Shown here: in pieces, positions 1 to 7,738 of the stretch
How the letters are laid out: every line of letters starts with the position of its first letter
Position numbering within the stretch: position 1 is the first letter of the stretch
Assembly: GCF_019880555.1 (NCBI RefSeq)
Contig: NZ_JAINVU010000002.1
Span: forward strand, 1 to 64,000
DNA length: 64,000 nt
Reading direction: 5' to 3'
Origin: Hephaestia mangrovi
Lineage (GTDB): Bacteria; Pseudomonadota; Alphaproteobacteria; Sphingomonadales; Sphingomonadaceae
Position numbers and translations under genes: made by a program
The notes under the pieces: model-generated
Database searches by the model: none
What the model saw: the letters and a program-made list of their open reading frames with translations, nothing else
What the model was told of the DNA's origin: nothing

Positions 1-56
1 GGAAGCAACCCCTTCAAAACACGCCATTCTGCTTCGGTAAGATCGCCCCGACTCAA
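1..56 (-). CDS. IS5-family transposase, N-terminal fragment (runs off window)
   Basis: Read on the minus strand, a TTG start at 56-54 follows a good GGAGG ribosome site with five-base spacing. It begins M-S-R-G-D-L-T-E-A-E-W-R-V-L-K-G-L-L-P and then leaves the window. SRGDLT(D/E)AEWR is the characteristic N-terminus of the small DUF4096 domain that opens many IS5-family transposases in sphingomonads. Only 18 codons are visible, so catalytic residues and completeness cannot be judged. Confidence 0.7.
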   Translation of the reverse strand, partial: MSRGDLTEAEWRVLKGLL

Positions 57-126
57 ACCCGCCTCCAAAAGGCAGCCTTGAATCAACCGGCCATCGCAAC
101 GTCAACCAATTTGTCCACGCCGCCTA
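1..126 (-). mobile_element. End of an IS5-family insertion sequence (partial)
   Basis: The left edge carries the beginning of an IS5-like transposase gene on the minus strand. The element's terminus should therefore lie just to the right of that gene. A self-complementary CCTAGG at 123-128 contains CTAG, a target type used by some IS5-family members, and GGCGGCGTGGAC read on the minus strand from about 123 could be the terminal inverted repeat. The exact boundary is inferred, because the other end is outside the window. Confidence 0.55.
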
Positions 127-381
127 GGCGATCGCCAGCCAACGCGAAAAGTGCCGGCGGCTGGACAAACGGCCAGGTCATCGCTCCTAAGCGACCACAA
201 AAGGCAAAGACCTAACCTCTCGTTGACGTGTCCAAATTCGCCATTCCTGAGACATACAGCCGTGACTCTGTTTCGTGCGAGAGGGTTGCGAGCGATCACC
301 CCCAATTACCAAGCTATTGCCCGGCGGCGTGGGCCGTGTCTTCCGGTTTGCTATGAAGGCGATCGCGCCCGGAGCGGCATT

Positions 382-879
382 ATGGACGACGTTCACGACC
401 GTCTCGAACAGCCCAGACTGGTGGGCGATGAGACGCGCCGCGCCCGCCCGGCGCGAGAACTGGTGCTGGAGCGCCTGCTAGAGGTGCTGCTGATCGAGGC
501 GTTGCGCTGCGGGGCCGACAGGCTTTCGGCGGCGAGCGTCGCCCGGGGACTGTCGGACGATCGCCTGGTGTCCGCCTTGCGGGCCATGCATGCGCGGTCC
601 GCGCATGGCAGGACCGTCGCCGCTCTCGCCGCGGAGGCGGCGATGTCCCGCTCCGCGTTCTTCGCGCGCTTCAGCCGCATCGTCGGCTTGCCCCCCATCG
701 AATATTTGCTGACCTGGCGGATGGCGCTCGCCAAGCGGCTGCTACGCACGCGGGAACTCGCGATCGACCGTGTCGCGGCGCAGGTCGGTTATGCCTCCGC
801 GAGTACCTTCAGCACTGCCTTCAGCCGACACGTCGGGTCATCGCCCACGCGATATGCTCGGGCCGCGCTTGAAGTTTGA
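382..879 (+). CDS. AraC-family regulator, N-terminally truncated
   Basis: The 165 residues from the ATG at 382 (GGAG seven bases upstream) match only the back half of a cupin_6-type AraC regulator. They comprise a helical linker rich in Arg/Leu (RELVLERLLEVLLIEALR) and then two helix-turn-helix units. The first is around AALAAEAAMSRSAFFARF; the second is around IDRVAAQVGYASASTFSTAFSRH, followed by the usual G-x-S-P-x-R-Y close. Family members are about 300 residues and carry an N-terminal cupin sensor, which is absent here. An open frame continues upstream to 151, but its translation has no cupin features. The gene lies about 250 bases from an insertion-sequence end, so truncation by insertion or deletion is likely. 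It may be a non-functional remnant. Confidence 0.65.
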   Translation: MDDVHDRLEQPRLVGDETRRARPARELVLERLLEVLLIEALRCGADRLSAASVARGLSDDRLVSALRAMHARSAHGRTVAALAAEAAMSRSAFFARFSRIVGLPPIEYLLTWRMALAKRLLRTRELAIDRVAAQVGYASASTFSTAFSRHVGSSPTRYARAALEV

Positions 880-1175
880 CCAGCATCAGGCCACCGCTCA
901 ATGCCTGCTCATGATGATCGCTGCCACTCGACCTATCCCTGTGGGATCGCTGAAGATTCGCGACCGGCGCTTCGGGCCGATTGGCAACCCGTCTGCTTTT
1001 AAGTGATTGGTTGGCGAGCCGCAATGTCCGACATCAAGGGCGAAGCTGTCACCGCCTCGGAAGGCCGGTCGAGGGTACCGAAAAAATTTCGCGGTGAAAT
1101 AACGAGGATGAAATAGGGCATTTTATGCGACTACGAACTAAAGAGTTAATTTATATCAAATAGATAGTTCTTGAT

Positions 1176-1198
1176 TTCGAATCCCACCCTCTCCGCCA
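1176..1198 (+). other. Orphan tRNA-Ser 3' end, probable island attachment site
   Basis: The 23 bases decompose exactly into a tRNA-Ser 3' end: T-loop TTCGAAT, T-stem strand CCCAC, acceptor strand CCTCTCC, discriminator G and CCA. The bases just upstream (TTCTTGA) do not supply the matching GTGGG T-stem strand, and no D- or anticodon arm precedes it, so this is a fragment and not a gene. Such 3' tRNA duplications are left when integrases insert islands into the 3' end of a tRNA gene. In this orientation the island would lie to the left and the host chromosome to the right. Confidence 0.7.
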
Positions 1199-1505
1199 TT
1201 ATTCGATCTCGCGGCCTGTTCGCTTCGCTCGCGTCTCCGATGGGGCGGCCTAGCGGCCGGTCGCGCAGTCGCGCTCCTCTCTCCACCAGAGCCTCTTCCG
1301 AGGTTCGTGCCAATCCACCGATCTCGACTATTCTCCCTTAGCCGTCAGACCCGGCCATAGCCGCCCGTGGGCCTCCGGGTGCCACGTGGGTTGTCGGTGC
1401 GTGGTCTCGGCCTTGGAAAAACGGGGTTTCGCGGCGAGCGATATCGCGCAAAAGCCAACGGGCAACATTGATAGAAATCGGTTTTAGAAATCTCTTGAGC
1501 CAATT

Positions 1506-1517
1506 TTGATATATTAA
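1506..1517. promoter_or_regulatory. Operator-like palindrome (GntR regulon candidate)
   Basis: TTGATATATTAA differs by one base from the perfect palindrome TTGATATATCAA, which recurs at 7418, 7708 and 10839. It lies about 100 bases before the GH29 start, in an AT-rich pocket. Confidence 0.55.
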
Positions 1518-1615
1518 ATTCGGCATAGCGCCTTGTCACGCCGCGTTTCGACCTATAGCGTTCCGCGCTCCCACTCCTGCGCCAAGAAGGGGGTGGGGCG
1601 AGGAGAGGGCGTGCG

Positions 1616-3235
1616 ATGGATCGAAGGCTTTTCTTAAGCGGCGGGGCGTTGGTCGCCGCCACAGCCGCTAAAGCATCCATGCGCTCCGCCCTGTTCAAGG
1701 GCGACGTGCCCGAGGGGCCGTTCATGCCCTATTGGGAATCGCTCAAAAGCTATCGTTGCCCCGAATGGTTCCGTGACGCGAAATTCGGCATCTGGGCACA
1801 TTGGGATCCCCAATGCGTGCCGGAGCAAGGCGATTGGTATGCGCGCAACATGTATATTCAGGGCATGCCTCAATACGATTATCACGTGAGAACCTATGGG
1901 CACCCTTCGCGCTTCGGCTACAAGGACATCTGCCATCTCTGGAAAGCGGAACGCTGGGATCCGGAGGCGCTTGTCGCGCTCTACAAGAAGGCCGGCGCGG
2001 AATATCTGGTGGCACTCGCCACGCATCACGACAATTACGATTGCTGGGATTCGGCCTACCAACCCTGGAACTGCATGAATGTCGGGCCGAAACGCGACAT
2101 TGTCGGGGGCTGGTCGAGGGCCGCGCGAGCACAGGGCCTCAAGTTCGGTGTGAGCTATCACGGCACGCCGCATCGGACCTGGGACGAGTTTTTACCGGTC
2201 CGGTACAAGAGCGACGCAACGGGGCCGTTGGCTGGCGTTCCTTATGAGGGGGTGATGACAAAGGCGGACGGGAAGGGGCTGTGGTGGGAAGGCATGGACC
2301 CCCGCCAGCTCAATGGTACCCCGCATCTCAAGGGGACGCCCTGTCCTGATTTCGTTCGCCAGTTTCTGCTGCGCGTGCAGGATGTCATCGATCGCTATGA
2401 TCCGGATATCCTGACCTTCGACGATGGCGCGAAGTTCAATTTCGATGCTGGCGGTCCGGGCGCGCCCGACTTGGGTGTGTGGCTCGGCATTCCCGATCTG
2501 GCGCCACAGATCATCGCTTATTATTACAACCGCAACGTCGAGCGCCATGGCGGCCGGCTGGAGGGCGTGCTCGACCTCAAGGAGGTGCCGGAACCGGTCT
2601 GGGGCGCGCTGACGCGCGATTTCGAGATGCTTATGGCCGACAAGCTCGAAGAGCAGCCGTGGCAGACCGAAGCCTGTATCGGCCATTGGCATTACGACAG
2701 ATCGCTTTTCGTCAATCACGCATATAAGCAGCCGTCGCTGATGATTCCGCTGTTCGTGGACATCGTCAGCAAGAACGGGAATCTGCTGTTGAGCATTCCG
2801 CTTCCCGGACATGGCGAACCGGATAGCGACGAGATCGCTTTTCTCCATGCGATGAGCGAGTGGCACGCGGTCAATCACGAGGCGATCAAGGGTAGTCGGC
2901 CGTGGAAAATCTATGGCGAGGGGCCGTCCACCAAGGCCAGACAGGCAAGGTCTTACCAGCTCGATCAACTCCATTTCGATCACCGCGACATCCGCTTCAC
3001 CACCAAGGGCGAGACGCTCTATGCAATCGCGCTCGGATGGCCGCCCGAGCGGCGGTTCACGATCGCGTCGCTGCGCGAGGGGAGCGCGCTCTACCCCGGC
3101 AGGATCGGCAAGGTGGAGCTTCTCGGCTCAAATGCCGCGTTGCGGTGGCAGCGCACGGGTGCGGGACTGGAGATCGAGGCGCCGGGCAAGGCGCCGAGTG
3201 ATTATGCCGTCTCGTTCCGGATCAACCCGGCATGA
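1616..3235 (+). CDS. GH29 alpha-L-fucosidase
   Basis: This 539-residue glycoside hydrolase family 29 enzyme should release terminal alpha-L-fucose (or the C6-hydroxylated analogue L-galactose) from glycans. The N-terminus MDRRLFLSGGALVAATA resembles a Tat-like export signal (RR at residues 3-4), so a periplasmic location is likely. The TIM-barrel signature starts near residue 48 with EWFRDAKFGIWAHW and continues with YGHPS, HHDN and GPKRDIVGGW. The family nucleophile is expected in the DILTFDDG strand, D269 or D270. The ATG at 1616 follows AGGAGAGGG. A paralogue lies at 27278. It heads a run that continues with fucose oxidation genes. An operator-like palindrome upstream suggests control by the GntR protein encoded at 6642. 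Confidence 0.9.
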   Translation: MDRRLFLSGGALVAATAAKASMRSALFKGDVPEGPFMPYWESLKSYRCPEWFRDAKFGIWAHWDPQCVPEQGDWYARNMYIQGMPQYDYHVRTYGHPSRFGYKDICHLWKAERWDPEALVALYKKAGAEYLVALATHHDNYDCWDSAYQPWNCMNVGPKRDIVGGWSRAARAQGLKFGVSYHGTPHRTWDEFLPVRYKSDATGPLAGVPYEGVMTKADGKGLWWEGMDPRQLNGTPHLKGTPCPDFVRQFLLRVQDVIDRYDPDILTFDDGAKFNFDAGGPGAPDLGVWLGIPDLAPQIIAYYYNRNVERHGGRLEGVLDLKEVPEPVWGALTRDFEMLMADKLEEQPWQTEACIGHWHYDRSLFVNHAYKQPSLMIPLFVDIVSKNGNLLLSIPLPGHGEPDSDEIAFLHAMSEWHAVNHEAIKGSRPWKIYGEGPSTKARQARSYQLDQLHFDHRDIRFTTKGETLYAIALGWPPERRFTIASLREGSALYPGRIGKVELLGSNAALRWQRTGAGLEIEAPGKAPSDYAVSFRINPA

Positions 3236-3314
3236 GCGGCAAGCTCCGCGGCCCAGCGACCGGTATGACTTTGCCCATTGAGGCTGAGCCCACCATGACG
3301 ACGGGGAATTGAAG

Positions 3315-4388
3315 ATGAATATTGCGAAGCGCCGCGTTGGATCGACGGGTATCTCGGTAACCGAACTGGGCTTCGGGGCTGGCACTTTGGGCAATCTGTA
3401 TCGCGCGCTGGACGACAGTGAAGCGCGGGCAACGGCCGATGCCGCGATCGAGGCCGGAATCACCTATTTCGACACCGCGCCGTTTTACGGATTCGGGTTG
3501 AGCGAGCGCCGGCTTGGCGACGCCACCAGGCGGTGCAGTGACCTCGTCATTTCGAGCAAGGTTGGTCGGTTGCTCGTTGCCGATCGCTTGTTGGCGGCGA
3601 CCGAAACGCGCGATGGGTTCGCCGCGCCGCTGCCGTTCAGGGTGCGTTACGACTATAGTTATGATGGCGTCATGCGGTCATACGAAGCGAGCCTGCAGCG
3701 ACTGGGGCTGGCGCGGATCGATTTTCTGTTCGTGCACGATATCGGGCGCATGAATCTGGGCGATGCTCACGATCAGCATTGGCGCGATCTGGTCGATGGC
3801 GGCGGGTTCAGAGCCCTCGGCGAACTGCGCGAGAGCGGCGCGATCGCCGGATTCGGCCTCGGGGTCAATGAAACGGCCGTGTGCATGGACGCGATCGCCG
3901 AGGCCGATCTCGACGTTATCCTGCTTGCCGGGCGTTACACCCTGCTCGAACAGGAAGCGCTGGACGATCTGCTGCCGACCTGCGTGGCGAAAGGCATATC
4001 GATCGTGATCGGCGGTCCGTACAATAGCGGCATCCTGGCCACAGGCACCAAAAGCGAGCAGCCCACTCACTACAATTACCAACTGGCGCCCGCGCCGATC
4101 GTCGAGCGGGTCCGGCGTATCGAGGCCGTGGCCGATTCTCATGGAGTGTCGTTGCCGGCGGCCGCGCTGCAGTTTCCGTTGGCGCACCCAGCGGTCGCGA
4201 GCGTGATTCCAGGCATGGCCAGCCCCCGGCAGGTTCAGCAAAGCGTCGAGCTGATGCGCGAGGCGGTGCCGGAAGCCTTTTGGCGGGATCTTCGCCAGGC
4301 CGGCCTGATCAGGGCCGACGCGCCCGTGCCGGCCTTGGCATCGAGCCGCGATGCCGAGCGGCCTCCCATGGTCGCCGAAAGCGAATGA
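3315..4388 (+). CDS. Aldo-keto reductase, L-fucose/L-galactose 1-dehydrogenase type
   Basis: This 357-residue aldo-keto reductase is of the D-threo-aldose 1-dehydrogenase/L-fucose dehydrogenase group. It oxidises the sugar C1 with NAD(P) to the 1,5- or 1,4-lactone. The catalytic tetrad residues are recognisable: D53 in FDTAPFYG, Y58, K82 in ISSKVGR, and the histidine of FLFVHD. Enzymes of this group commonly accept L-fucose, L-galactose and D-arabinose, which share the relevant stereocentres. The ATG at 3315 was preferred over the TTG at 3309 because GGGGAA sits seven bases upstream. Its stop overlaps the next start (ATGA). A lactonase to open its product is encoded at 13293. Confidence 0.85.
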   Translation: MNIAKRRVGSTGISVTELGFGAGTLGNLYRALDDSEARATADAAIEAGITYFDTAPFYGFGLSERRLGDATRRCSDLVISSKVGRLLVADRLLAATETRDGFAAPLPFRVRYDYSYDGVMRSYEASLQRLGLARIDFLFVHDIGRMNLGDAHDQHWRDLVDGGGFRALGELRESGAIAGFGLGVNETAVCMDAIAEADLDVILLAGRYTLLEQEALDDLLPTCVAKGISIVIGGPYNSGILATGTKSEQPTHYNYQLAPAPIVERVRRIEAVADSHGVSLPAAALQFPLAHPAVASVIPGMASPRQVQQSVELMREAVPEAFWRDLRQAGLIRADAPVPALASSRDAERPPMVAESE

Positions 4389-5380
4389 GGTCGTCGGTGC
4401 AGCCTGGTCCCGAGAATCGCATCACCCTGCGCGTGACCCGCCGGCTTCCCGAGGCGGTGGAAGCGCGTCTCGCGCAGCATTTCGACGCGACGTTCAATGC
4501 CGACGATACGCCGCTCAGCCGCGCCGAATTACGGCAAGCATTGTGTGATTTCGACGCGTTGCTGCCAACGATTACCGACACGATCGATGGCGAATTGATC
4601 CATGTCGAAGGGCGGCGCGCACGGATAATCGCCAATTATGGAGCCGGCGTCGATCATATCGATCTCGCGGCGGCGGCCAGTGCCGGGGTGGCGGTGACCA
4701 ATACCCCGGACGCGCTCACCGATACGACCGCGGAACTCGCGATCCTGCTGATGCTGATGGCCGGGCGCCGGGCCGGCGAGGGGGAGCGCGAACTTCGCGC
4801 CGGCCGCTGGACAGGCTGGCGTCCGACCCATCTGGTCGGGCAGTCGCTTTCGGGCCGAACGCTGGGCCTGATCGGGTTTGGCCGGATCGCGCAGCGCACG
4901 GCGGCGATGGCGCGAGCGCACGGGATGGCCATTCGCTATTTTTCCCGCCGCGCCGCCGATCCGGCAATAGAGGCCGAGCTCGAAGCCATCCGCTCACCCT
5001 CGGCCGAGGCGCTGGTCGCCGAGGCGGATATCGTGTCGCTGCACGTGCCCGGCGGGTCGGAGACTCACCACCTGGTCGGCGAAGCGCTGCTGGCCAGGAT
5101 GAAGCCGGGTGCGATCCTGATCAACACCGCGCGCGGGTCCGTCGTCGACGAACGGGCGCTCGCGGCGGCGCTTCGCTCGGGGCATCTCGCGGCGGTGGGG
5201 CTCGACGTCTATGAAAAGGAGCCAGCGGTGAATCGGGATCTTCTCGATCACCCGCGCGCCGTTCTTCTCCCGCATTTGGGAAGCGCCACGATCGAAACGC
5301 GGAACGCAATGGGTTTTCAGGCGGCGGACAATCTCGAGGCGTTTTTCGCTGGCCGCGACCTGCCCAACCGTGTCGCCTGA
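4385..5380 (+). CDS. 2-hydroxyacid dehydrogenase (glyoxylate/hydroxypyruvate reductase type)
   Basis: This 331-residue D-isomer-specific 2-hydroxyacid dehydrogenase has a split catalytic domain around a Rossmann fold. The nucleotide loop is GLIGFGRIAQ. The substrate-binding NYGAGVDHID, the INTARGSVVDE strand with its catalytic arginine, the YEKEP glutamate and the HLGSAT histidine are all present. The likely reaction is NAD(P)H-dependent interconversion of glyoxylate/glycolate or hydroxypyruvate/glycerate. The ATG at 4385 overlaps the preceding stop as ATGA, so I reject the in-frame upstream start inside the previous gene. It overlaps a glycerate kinase gene, which points to glycerate metabolism. 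The exact substrate cannot be read from sequence. Confidence 0.85.
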   Translation: MRSSVQPGPENRITLRVTRRLPEAVEARLAQHFDATFNADDTPLSRAELRQALCDFDALLPTITDTIDGELIHVEGRRARIIANYGAGVDHIDLAAAASAGVAVTNTPDALTDTTAELAILLMLMAGRRAGEGERELRAGRWTGWRPTHLVGQSLSGRTLGLIGFGRIAQRTAAMARAHGMAIRYFSRRAADPAIEAELEAIRSPSAEALVAEADIVSLHVPGGSETHHLVGEALLARMKPGAILINTARGSVVDERALAAALRSGHLAAVGLDVYEKEPAVNRDLLDHPRAVLLPHLGSATIETRNAMGFQAADNLEAFFAGRDLPNRVA

Positions 5381-6254
5381 AACCGCGCTGGCGGCGGCGC
5401 TTGAGCGCGCGCTGAGCAAGGCCAAGCGGCCGCTGGTGGTTGGGCTTTGCGGGCCCCAGGGGAGCGGTAAATCGACGCTTGCCGCCGCCATGACACGGCG
5501 TTTCGATCGCGCCGTCGCGCTTTCGCTGGACGATCTTTATTTGACGCGCGCCGAGCGAGACGACCTCGCCCGGACCGTCCATCCGTTGTTCGCGACGCGC
5601 GGCCCGCCCGGCACACACGACCTCGAGCTCGGCCTCGCCACCCTGGCAGCGCTCGACCGGGGCGAGCCGGTGGCGCTCCCCCGGTTCGACAAGGCGATCG
5701 ACGACCGTGTTTCCACCGGCCCGATCGATCACGCGCCGCCGGGATGCAGGCTGGTGATCTTCGAAGGCTGGTGCGTCGGCGCCACACCGCAATCGCCAAG
5801 CGCGCTCCAGGCGCCGATCAATAGACTCGAATGCGAGGAGGACGCGGCGGCAACTTGGCGAACCTACGCCAATCGCGCGCTTGCCGGCGGCTATCAGCAA
5901 CTTTTCGCCCGGATCGATCTGCTCGTTTTTCTGCGCGCGCCGGGGTGGCACGCCGTGCTCGAGTGGCGGCGGGAACAGGAGCAGACGCTGCGGCGCTCGG
6001 GTGCGCGCGGGGCGGGGCTGATGAGCGACGATGAGATTGAACGGTTCGTCAGCCATTACGAGCGCCTGACGCGCCACATGCTGGAGGAAATGCCGGCGCG
6101 GGCCGACCTCGTGATCGATCTGGACGATCAGCGGCGGTGCCTGTCGATCGAGGGGCCGGTTAGCGACGACATTGAGGCGCGCGTGCGAGACAATATTGCC
6201 TCAAGCGAAAATGGGGGACGTTCCGTCCATCCACGACCGACCTCAAAGAGCTAA
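5370..6254 (+). CDS. Glycerate kinase (GLYK-like P-loop kinase)
   Basis: This 294-residue P-loop kinase is of the plant/yeast GLYK type and not the GarK/GlxK type. It has Walker A GPQGSGKS at 28-35, LSLDDLYLTRAER, a VHPL..RGPPGTHD segment and the FEGWCVG strand that typifies D-glycerate 3-kinases. It would phosphorylate glycerate to phosphoglycerate and feed lower glycolysis. Start is the GTG at 5370, overlapping the previous gene by 11 bases, so translation is probably coupled. The C-terminal 35 residues are poorly conserved-looking. Its presence in a fucose locus is odd, because fucose itself yields lactate or lactaldehyde, not glycerate. Confidence 0.85.
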   Translation: MSPETALAAALERALSKAKRPLVVGLCGPQGSGKSTLAAAMTRRFDRAVALSLDDLYLTRAERDDLARTVHPLFATRGPPGTHDLELGLATLAALDRGEPVALPRFDKAIDDRVSTGPIDHAPPGCRLVIFEGWCVGATPQSPSALQAPINRLECEEDAAATWRTYANRALAGGYQQLFARIDLLVFLRAPGWHAVLEWRREQEQTLRRSGARGAGLMSDDEIERFVSHYERLTRHMLEEMPARADLVIDLDDQRRCLSIEGPVSDDIEARVRDNIASSENGGRSVHPRPTSKS

Positions 6255-6277
6255 TGATGCGATGTGGAGGAATGACG

Positions 6278-6622
6278 ATGAAGCACGTTTTGGTGCTCGA
6301 CCTCAAAAACGATGCCGATGCGATCAGCGCATATCGGCACTGGCATCGTCCGGGCGGACCGCCGGCGGCCGTGACTGAAGCGATCCGGCAGAGCGGCATC
6401 GCCGAAATGGAGATCTGGCAGGTCGGCGATCGCCTCGTCATGACGATGGAGACGACGCCCGAGTTCGATCCGGCGGCGAACGCCAAGCGGGACGCCGGCA
6501 ATCCCGATATCGTCGCGTGGGAAAAGCTGATGGATCAGTTCCAGAAGCGCCTGCCGTTCGCGCCCGACGGTGCCAAGTGGGTCGAAGCAGAGCGAATCTA
6601 TACGCTGGCTGACCAACCCTAA
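6278..6622 (+). CDS. L-fucose mutarotase, RhaM/DUF718 family
   Basis: This 114-residue protein belongs to the small alpha/beta-barrel sugar mutarotase family containing L-rhamnose mutarotase RhaM. Diagnostic segments are LVLDLKNDADAISAYRHWHR, the SGIAEMEIWQVGDRLVMTME core and WEKLMDQFQKRLP. It would speed interconversion of sugar anomers before oxidation. The ATG at 6278 is chosen because GGAGG at 6266-6270 is seven bases away, whereas the ATG at 6272 is too close. In this context L-fucose (or L-galactose) is the likely substrate. It ends the first plus-strand run and converges with the GntR gene. Confidence 0.85.
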   Translation: MKHVLVLDLKNDADAISAYRHWHRPGGPPAAVTEAIRQSGIAEMEIWQVGDRLVMTMETTPEFDPAANAKRDAGNPDIVAWEKLMDQFQKRLPFAPDGAKWVEAERIYTLADQP

Positions 6623-6641
6623 AGCATCCCTGCCGCCCGCG

Positions 6642-7361
6642 TCAGGTCATCCCGATCAGGCGCTGCAGCGCCAGCTGGAAATGCGTGGCCAGGGCCGCCT
6701 CTGCCGCGTCGGCATCGCGCGAGGCGCAAGCGTTCAGGATATCGAGATGCTCGCGCACGGTCCTGATGGCCAACGGCCTCGTGGTAAGCCAGTCAAGCCG
6801 CACCAATGTAACGTAATTCTTGAGGCGGCGCGCCGTCATCTCGATCAACTCATTGCGGAGCGCCGAGATCAGCGCGCCGTGCAGCCGTTCTTCCAGGCTA
6901 TCGAGCTGCTCTTCCTCGGCAATTCCCCACGCGCCTGCTTCCAACCGCTCCAGCAGATCGACATGTTCGTCGCGCAGCGCCTTGATTTCCTCGGCGTGGC
7001 CGGTCTCCGCCCAACTGCGCGCACCGGCGCGTTCGATCAGCGATCGGAATTGATAGGTCGAGCGGGACAGTTCGAGGTCGGCGCGCACGAAGCGAATACA
7101 GGATCGGGCGTGGATCGTGACCAGCCCTTCGCTCTCCAGGCGTTGGAGCGCATCCCTTAACGGCTGCACGGTGGTACCGAGCAGCGAAACCAGCTCGGAT
7201 TGCGAGAATTCCGCGCCGGCCGGGATCGATCGATCGAAAAGGCCCTTGAGAAGGGCCGCATAAGCCTTGTCGGCCAGCGTTTGATCATTCGCAACCGCAA
7301 CAGGGCGTAACCGACTCGATCTGGTCTGACTTCGAACTGCTCTTTTGGCCCCGGCCTTCAT
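6642..7361 (-). CDS. GntR-family regulator with FCD domain
   Basis: This 239-residue regulator has an N-terminal winged helix (LADKAYAALLKGLFDRSIPAGAEFSQSELVSLLG, then QPLRDALQRLESEGLVTIHA) followed by an all-helical FCD effector domain from about residue 95. FCD-type GntR proteins usually repress sugar-acid or organic-acid genes and are released by a pathway intermediate. The ATG at 7361 was preferred to the adjacent TTG at 7364. It is transcribed away from the TonB receptor gene. Copies of the palindrome TTGATATATCAA lie in this divergent region and before the GH29 and enolase-superfamily genes, so these are probably its operators. The inducer is unknown; an aldonate or 2-keto-3-deoxy-acid is a reasonable guess. 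Confidence 0.9.
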   Translation of the reverse strand: MKAGAKRAVRSQTRSSRLRPVAVANDQTLADKAYAALLKGLFDRSIPAGAEFSQSELVSLLGTTVQPLRDALQRLESEGLVTIHARSCIRFVRADLELSRSTYQFRSLIERAGARSWAETGHAEEIKALRDEHVDLLERLEAGAWGIAEEEQLDSLEERLHGALISALRNELIEMTARRLKNYVTLVRLDWLTTRPLAIRTVREHLDILNACASRDADAAEAALATHFQLALQRLIGMT

Positions 7362-7417
7362 CAATTCTTCCCGACAATATTAGCTCAAGCGTGAGAGCGC
7401 TGCCGCTCCCGCGCAAA

Positions 7418-7429
7418 TTGATATAGCAA
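7418..7429. promoter_or_regulatory. Operator-like palindrome, regulator promoter
   Basis: TTGATATAGCAA differs by one base from TTGATATATCAA. It is 57 bases upstream of the GntR start, consistent with autoregulation. Confidence 0.55.
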
Positions 7430-7526
7430 TTATAAGCACGTTGGCCGGGCGATGCCAGCGCGGTGCGTCAGCGAGCATTCCAGCCAAAACGCAACGCCGC
7501 GCCCTCCGCCCGGCACCATAATTATT

Positions 7527-7538
7527 ACGCTATAGCAA
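7527..7538. promoter_or_regulatory. Weak operator-like site
   Basis: ACGCTATAGCAA keeps a GCTATAGC core and one good half-site but has four mismatches to TTGATATATCAA. It is listed because of its position between two better copies. Confidence 0.25.
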
Positions 7539-7651
7539 TTGATTACCGAAATCGTCGGAAATTTCGTGCGGCATAAGCTGGCAGCCCCGACTGGCGGGCG
7601 CTGTTCGGCAACGACGCCGGATGCCCGCCCCGGATCGAGGAGGATTCACGG

Positions 7652-7675
7652 ATGATATCGAGCGACCATCGGTGA
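7652..7675 (+). other. Seven-codon leader-like frame
   Basis: AGGAGGA at 7637-7643 stands eight bases before an ATG that encodes M-I-S-S-D-H-R and then stops. The ribosome site is better than that of most full genes here. It may be a leader peptide, a remnant or chance. The operator at 7708 lies downstream of it, which argues against a simple attenuator for the receptor gene. Confidence 0.25.
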
Positions 7676-7707
7676 AAAACTGTTTACACATATTCTAAAT
7701 GGCAATA

Positions 7708-7719
7708 TTGATATATCTA
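7708..7719. promoter_or_regulatory. Operator-like palindrome before TonB receptor
   Basis: TTGATATATCTA, one mismatch to TTGATATATCAA, ends 19 bases before the receptor start codon. A bound repressor would block the promoter or early elongation. Confidence 0.6.
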
Positions 7720-7738
7720 TAACAAAGGGAGAGGTTCG

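Larger units (their letters stand above)
880..1615. other. Long intergenic region with tRNA 3' fragment and promoter
   Basis: No convincing gene was found in these 736 bases. A 30-codon frame from 1024 has no recognisable content. The stretch 1080-1175 is notably AT-rich for this genome and leads directly into an orphan tRNA-Ser 3' end at 1176-1198. The last 100 bases should hold the promoter of the GH29 gene, including an operator-like palindrome at 1506-1517. Confidence 0.6.
7362..7738. other. Divergent promoter region, GntR gene / TonB receptor gene
   Basis: 377 bases without a standard gene. It holds two good palindromes (7418-7429 and 7708-7719) and one weaker copy (7527-7538), and also a seven-codon frame at 7652-7675 with a near-perfect ribosome site. 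Both flanking promoters must lie here. Confidence 0.7.

Noticed and set aside
1176..1198. Complete tRNA-Ser gene
   Set aside because: Only the T-loop, one T-stem strand, the 3' acceptor strand and CCA are present. No upstream sequence can pair with them.
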